Made by a program: the position numbers and the translations under genes | Assembly (NCBI GenBank): GCA_035943635.1 | Contig: DASZBX010000051.1 | Span: forward strand, 22,050-86,049 | Source: DASZBX01 sp035943635 | GTDB lineage: Bacteria > Actinomycetota > Actinomycetes > Streptomycetales > Catenulisporaceae | Direction of reading: 5' to 3' | DNA: 64,000 nucleotides | In this document: in pieces, positions 60,217-64,000 of the stretch | How the letters are laid out: the number at the start of each line of letters is the position of its first letter | Position numbering within the stretch: position 1 is the stretch's first letter | Notes under the pieces: generated by a model | Databases searched by the model: none | Told to the model about the DNA's origin: nothing | The model's input: the letters and a program-made list of their open reading frames with translations, nothing else

Positions 60217-62871
60217 CTACGGCAGGGTCCACTTCTGGTTCGCGCCGCCGTTGCAGTCCCAGATCGCCAACTGGGTGCCGTCGGTGGTGCTGCTGGCCGG
60301 GTCGTCCAGGCAGCGGCCGGACTGGACGCCCTTGAGCGACCCGTCAGACTGTTGCGTCCACTGCTGGTTGCCGCCGCCGTTGCAGTCCCACAGCTCGACC
60401 TTGGTGCCGTTGGCGGTGCCGGCTCCGGTCACGTCCAGGCACTTGCCCTCGATGCCGAGGCTGCCGTTGCTGTTCACCGTGAACTGCTGCGCGGCGGTGC
60501 CGTTGCAGGTCCACAGCTGGATCGCGGTGCCGTCCGTGGTCGAGCCGCCGTTGTCGTCGGCGCACTTGCCGGCGATGCCCGAGGGGATCGGGCCGGTCGG
60601 GGCCGAGGCGCTGCCGGTGTTGTACGACGGCGGCGCGTCGGCCGCGCCGGTGCCCCAGGACGAGGGCGAGGAACCCAGGGTGAAGTTCAGCGTGACGCCG
60701 TTCTTCCAGGTCGCGTTCGAGATCCAGGTCGCCGTCGACGCGGTGCCGTTGACGGTGAGCGACTGCACGTAGTAGTTGCTCGCCGACGCCTGCGGGGCGT
60801 TGATGGTCATCGTGCCGCCGGAGGGCAGCTGCACGACGGCCTGGGTGAACAGCGGGCTGTTGAACATCAGGTTGCCGCTGCCCGGGGTCACCGGGTACAG
60901 GCCGAGCGCGCCCCACACGTACTGCGCGCTCATCGTCCCGAGGTCGTCGTTGTTCGGGAAGCCGGACGGGGTGTCCTGGTAGAGCTGGTTCAGCATCCGG
61001 TTGATCACCGACTGGGTGTGCGAGGGCTCGCCGGTCCAGTCGTAGAACCACGGGGTGCCGAGGTCGAACTCGTTGGCCAGGAACGCCTGGTTGCCGTTGG
61101 ACCCGTTCAGGGTGGTGAAGAACGAGTCGAGCAGCGAGTTGGTGGCCGAGTTGCCGCCGAGCAGCGCGGCCTCGGCCGGCTGGTCGAACGGCACGACGAA
61201 GCGGTACTGTGCGGCGGTGCCCTCGATGTAGCCGTTGCTGCTGGTCGCCGTGGTCGAGACCCAGGACCCGTTGCTGTTGCGCGGGGTCAGCAGGTCGTTG
61301 GCCGGGTCGAAGATGTTCTTCCAGTTGTTGGCGCGGGCGGCGAAGGTCGCGGCGTTCGCGGTGTCGCCCTGGGAGCCGGCGAACTGGGAGAGGGCGAAGT
61401 CGGCCTCGTCGTACTCCAGCAGGCTGGCCGCCGAGCCGTGCACGTTGCAGCAGCCGAGGTTGCCGTTGTAGAGGTCGTCCGGCAGGTAGCCGTAGGTGCT
61501 CTCCAGCGACGTGCCGCGGCGCACGTTGTTGTTCGTGGTGGCCTCGGCCAGCATGTCCTTGAGCGCGGTCGACGTGTCGAATCCGGTCGCGCCGAAGGCG
61601 TAGTAGTTCGCCAGGGCCGCGGTGGCCGGATCACCCGCCATCACGTAGTTGTACGTGTTCATGAAGCCCCACTGCGGGAAGATGCCGCCTTGGGCGTAGT
61701 CGTTGACCAGAGACTGGGCTATATCACTGGTCTGTGTCGGTGCTATCAGAGCGCTCAATTGGGTCTGGGCGTGGTAGACGTCCCACCCGGAGAACTGGTC
61801 GTACTGCGCGTGTCCCGAGGCGACCGTGTGCACGGCGTTGTCGAAGCCCATGTACTGGCCGTTCGAGTCGCTGACCACGTTGGGCTGCAGCAGCGAGTGG
61901 TAGAGCGAGGTGTAGAACAGCTGCTGCTGCGCGGCGGTGCCGCCGGCGACCTGGATCTTGTCGAGCAGCGTGTTCCAGGACGAGTGGGCCGCGGCCTGGG
62001 TGGTGGAGAAGGTGAACCCGGAGTTCTCGGCCTGCCAGTTGGCCTTCGCGTTGGCGGTGCTCACGAAGGAGATGCCGACCTTGGCCTGCACGACCTGGTT
62101 GCTGGTGGTGTTGAAGGTCAGGAAGACCGAGTTCGGCCCGGGCTGGCCGGACTCGTTGACGATCTGCGAGGCGGTGAACGGCTGGTCGAAGACGATGTCG
62201 AAGTGCAGCGTGTAGGTGCCGCTGCCGCAGAAGTTGCCGCTGGTCGCGGTACCGGAGACCTCGGTGTTGCTGACGATCTGGGCGGTGCTGGCGGAGTCGC
62301 CGTTCTGGCTGTCGAGCAGCTTGAGCAGCAGGTCGGCCTGGGTGGTGGCCGGGAAGGTGAACCGGGCCATGCCGGAGCGCTGGGTCGCGGTCAGCTCGGT
62401 CTTGATCGCCGGGGACCCGGTGGTGACGGAGTAGTAGCCGGCGTTGGCGACCTCTCCGGTGTGGCTGATGTTCTCCATGTGCGTGCCGGGGTCGCCGGAG
62501 GGCAGCGCGCCGGTCAGCGGCAGGATCGGGATGTCGCCCATCGCCCCGCAGCCCGGCCCGGACATGTGGGTCAGGCTGAAGCCGCGGGTCTGGGCGGCGT
62601 TGTAGTCGTAGCCGCCGCCGTCGTTGCGGTTGGTCGCGGAGTCCGGGCTCCACTGCACCATGCCGAACGGCACGTCGGCGCCGGGGAAGTCGTTGCCGCC
62701 GCCGGTGGTCATCACCCGGGCGTCGACCAGCGAGGCCGGGTCGGTGACCAGGGCGGCCGCGTGCGCGGCGGTGGTCAGGCCGGGCAGCGCGGCGAGACCG
62801 GCCAGCGCGGTGACGCCGGCCACGAAGAAGCGGATCAGGGGTCTGGGACGGGTGGAACTGGATCGGGCCAT
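60217..62871 (-). CDS. Secreted GH92 alpha-mannosidase-like enzyme with ricin-type lectin domain
   Basis: The 884-residue protein opens with a signal peptide (basic MARSSSTRPRP, hydrophobic core, likely cleavage after AHA ~38). The GH92 catalytic region follows: GGGNDFPGADVPFGMVQWSPD, TRGFSLTHMSGPGC, PFDQPAEAALLGG-type loops and NNDDLGTMSAQYVWGALGLY. GH92 enzymes are calcium-dependent exo-alpha-mannosidases. The last ~130 residues form a beta-trefoil ricin-B module with CLDVTGAGTANGTKVELWDC and Q-x-W repeats (NQQWT, NQKWT). A terminator follows. Likely role: mannan or glycoprotein degradation outside the cell. Confidence 0.93.
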   Translation of the reverse strand: MARSSSTRPRPLIRFFVAGVTALAGLAALPGLTTAAHAAALVTDPASLVDARVMTTGGGNDFPGADVPFGMVQWSPDSATNRNDGGGYDYNAAQTRGFSLTHMSGPGCGAMGDIPILPLTGALPSGDPGTHMENISHTGEVANAGYYSVTTGSPAIKTELTATQRSGMARFTFPATTQADLLLKLLDSQNGDSASTAQIVSNTEVSGTATSGNFCGSGTYTLHFDIVFDQPFTASQIVNESGQPGPNSVFLTFNTTSNQVVQAKVGISFVSTANAKANWQAENSGFTFSTTQAAAHSSWNTLLDKIQVAGGTAAQQQLFYTSLYHSLLQPNVVSDSNGQYMGFDNAVHTVASGHAQYDQFSGWDVYHAQTQLSALIAPTQTSDIAQSLVNDYAQGGIFPQWGFMNTYNYVMAGDPATAALANYYAFGATGFDTSTALKDMLAEATTNNNVRRGTSLESTYGYLPDDLYNGNLGCCNVHGSAASLLEYDEADFALSQFAGSQGDTANAATFAARANNWKNIFDPANDLLTPRNSNGSWVSTTATSSNGYIEGTAAQYRFVVPFDQPAEAALLGGNSATNSLLDSFFTTLNGSNGNQAFLANEFDLGTPWFYDWTGEPSHTQSVINRMLNQLYQDTPSGFPNNDDLGTMSAQYVWGALGLYPVTPGSGNLMFNSPLFTQAVVQLPSGGTMTINAPQASASNYYVQSLTVNGTASTATWISNATWKNGVTLNFTLGSSPSSWGTGAADAPPSYNTGSASAPTGPIPSGIAGKCADDNGGSTTDGTAIQLWTCNGTAAQQFTVNSNGSLGIEGKCLDVTGAGTANGTKVELWDCNGGGNQQWTQQSDGSLKGVQSGRCLDDPASSTTDGTQLAIWDCNGGANQKWTLP

Positions 62872-62989
62872 GAGTTCTCTCTCGGCAATCAGGTGGCTGG
62901 TTGGGAGTGATCATGTGTGGCGTGCTGGGTTTTCCGGTATCCGGCGGCCGGTGATGGGAGGCCGGCAGCCGGGGTCTTGCGGCACCGGA

Positions 62990-63027
62990 GCCGGACGGAC
63001 GCCGCGTGGCAGCGGCGTCCGTCCGGC
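62990..63027 (-). terminator. Terminator hairpin of the GH59-like gene (16-bp perfect stem)
   Basis: Arms 62990-63005 and 63012-63027 are perfect complements with a 6-nt loop, 60 bp past the GH59-like stop. Confidence 0.85.
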
Positions 63028-63087
63028 AGTGGTGCTCGGCCTTCCGGCGCTACCGGCCCGGGGGCCGGGCGCCGTCGGGCGGGCGGC

Positions 63088-64000
63088 TCAGGAGCCGGTC
63101 GGCAGGGCCCACTTCTGGTTGGCGCCGCCGTTGCAGTCCCAGAGTTCGACCTGGGTGCCGTTGGTGGTGCTGCTGGCCGGGTCGTCCACGCAGCGGCCGG
63201 AGCCGGTGCCGACCAGTTCGCCGTTGGACGGGGACCACTGCTGGTTGCTGCCGCCGTTGCAGTCCCAGAGCTCGAGCAGGGTGCCGTTCGCGGTGCCCGC
63301 ACCGGTCGCGTCCAGGCACTTGCCGTTGATCTGCAGCTGGCCGTTGGCGTAGGTCCAGGCCTGCGCGCCGGTGCCGTTGCAGTCCCAGATCTGGACCTTG
63401 GTGCCGTCGGCGTTGGAGCCGGCGTTGTCGTCCAGGCACTTGCCGGAGATGCCGGAGGTGACCGGGCCGGTCGGCGGCTGCGCGGTGCCGGTGCCGGGGG
63501 TGACGTTGAGGTTGTCGAACTGGTCGGTCTGGTAGCCGACCACGCCGATGCCGGCCTGGCCGTTGGTGTAGGTGCCGTCAGTCGTCGAGCCGACGGCCTT
63601 GCCGTCGATCGTGGCGCTTATCGCCGAACCCTGCATCTTCAGGGCGATGGTGTGCCAGCTGCCGGTGCCCAGCGCGGTGGTCGTACCGCTGGTCAGGGTC
63701 GTGATGCTACCGCTGGTGCTGCTGCGGTTGATCGACCATCCGCCGTTGTTGTTGACGCGCAGCAGGTAGGCGGCCTGGTCGGACTGCGGCCGGTTCTGGG
63801 TGTTGGCGCGGCCGTAGATCTCCGCGGTGCCGGCCTGTTCGAGGTCGACGTCGGTGGAGACGGTGTAGTTGGACCAGGAGGTGTCGCCGACGAGGCCGAA
63901 GGCGTCCGAGTCGTTCTGCCACTCGATCGGCTTGATCGGGGCGGTCTGCTGGACGCACTGGCCGGAGCGGCCGTTGGCGCAGGGTTCGACCTGGTAGGCG
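63088..64000 (-). CDS. GH59-like galactosylceramidase-type enzyme, C-terminal part with ricin lectin domain (partial)
   Basis: The visible 303 residues are the C-terminal part of a larger secreted protein whose start lies beyond the window. First comes a lectin-like beta domain (NGRSGQCVQQTAPIKPIEW, LVGDTSWSNYTVSTDV, AAYLLRVNNNGGWS, TALGTGSWHTIALKM) that resembles the end of GH59 galactosylceramidase-like proteins. A ricin-B beta-trefoil follows, with WDCNGTGAQAW, NQQWS and NQKWAL repeats. The catalytic domain is not in view, so the GH59 call is inference. Confidence 0.65.
   Translation of the reverse strand, partial: AYQVEPCANGRSGQCVQQTAPIKPIEWQNDSDAFGLVGDTSWSNYTVSTDVDLEQAGTAEIYGRANTQNRPQSDQAAYLLRVNNNGGWSINRSSTSGSITTLTSGTTTALGTGSWHTIALKMQGSAISATIDGKAVGSTTDGTYTNGQAGIGVVGYQTDQFDNLNVTPGTGTAQPPTGPVTSGISGKCLDDNAGSNADGTKVQIWDCNGTGAQAWTYANGQLQINGKCLDATGAGTANGTLLELWDCNGGSNQQWSPSNGELVGTGSGRCVDDPASSTTNGTQVELWDCNGGANQKWALPTGS

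Overview
The window is very GC-rich DNA with actinomycete hallmarks: many GTG starts, ATGA and GTGA stop/start overlaps, leaderless promoters, a hybrid polyketide/peptide biosynthetic locus, bacterial NHEJ genes, a HelD-type ATPase, a very large LuxR-type ATPase regulator and secreted ricin-lectin glycosidases. It looks like a soil actinomycete of the Streptomyces/Catenulispora kind. The genus cannot be fixed from the sequence alone.

Layout. (1) 1-6.8 kb: a tightly coupled plus-strand operon with an acyl carrier protein, an acyl-adenylating enzyme, a ferritin-like diiron oxygenase, an MFS exporter, a hotdog thioesterase and a second adenylating enzyme. It appears to activate, oxidise, release and export a carboxylic acid. 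(2) 6.8-15.7 kb: small membrane, stress and redox genes, including hemerythrin, TspO, a low-affinity iron permease-like protein, a MEDS sensor, an MT0933-like antitoxin, TerC behind a yybP-ykoY-type manganese riboswitch, and a flavin reductase fused to an IclR-like domain. A decayed fragment of a LuxR regulator also lies here. (3) 15.9-29.2 kb: a second biosynthetic block with a formyltransferase, a 2012-aa PKS/NRPS protein (ACP-KS-AT-AT-ACP-C), an A-T protein, a stand-alone ketosynthase whose first catalytic His is Phe, a P450 and an MFS exporter. There is no thioesterase domain, so chain release is unexplained. This is the best candidate for an undescribed system.

(4) 29.2-37.6 kb: YihY-like membrane protein, PAS/GAF/SpoIIE phosphatase and transketolase, then a gene graveyard in which truncated fragments abut in opposite orientations (unknown C-terminus with nitroreductase; XRE/MmyB domain with SDR tail). 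(5) 37.7-41.3 kb: NHEJ genes, with a LigD-type polymerase divergent from Ku, then a hemerythrin-like protein and a LigD-type ligase. (6) 41.3-47.7 kb: a leaderless VOC protein and an 1869-aa double-ATPase LuxR regulator. (7) 47.9-51.7 kb: HTTM/DUF5819 membrane pair behind two paralogous exported proteins with almost identical acidic tails. (8) 52.0-55.0 kb: pntA-pntB transhydrogenase. (9) 55.8-60.1 kb: PemK/MazF-like protein, HelD-like ATPase and a GNAT-like protein. (10) 60.2-64 kb: secreted GH92 and GH59-like enzymes with near-duplicate ricin modules.

Regulation readable from sequence includes an SD-sequestering riboswitch, three leaderless genes whose -10 hexamer sits exactly 7 nt before the ATG, two good matches to the actinomycete stress-sigma consensus (hemerythrin, TspO), one DosR/DevR-like box and several perfect terminator hairpins.
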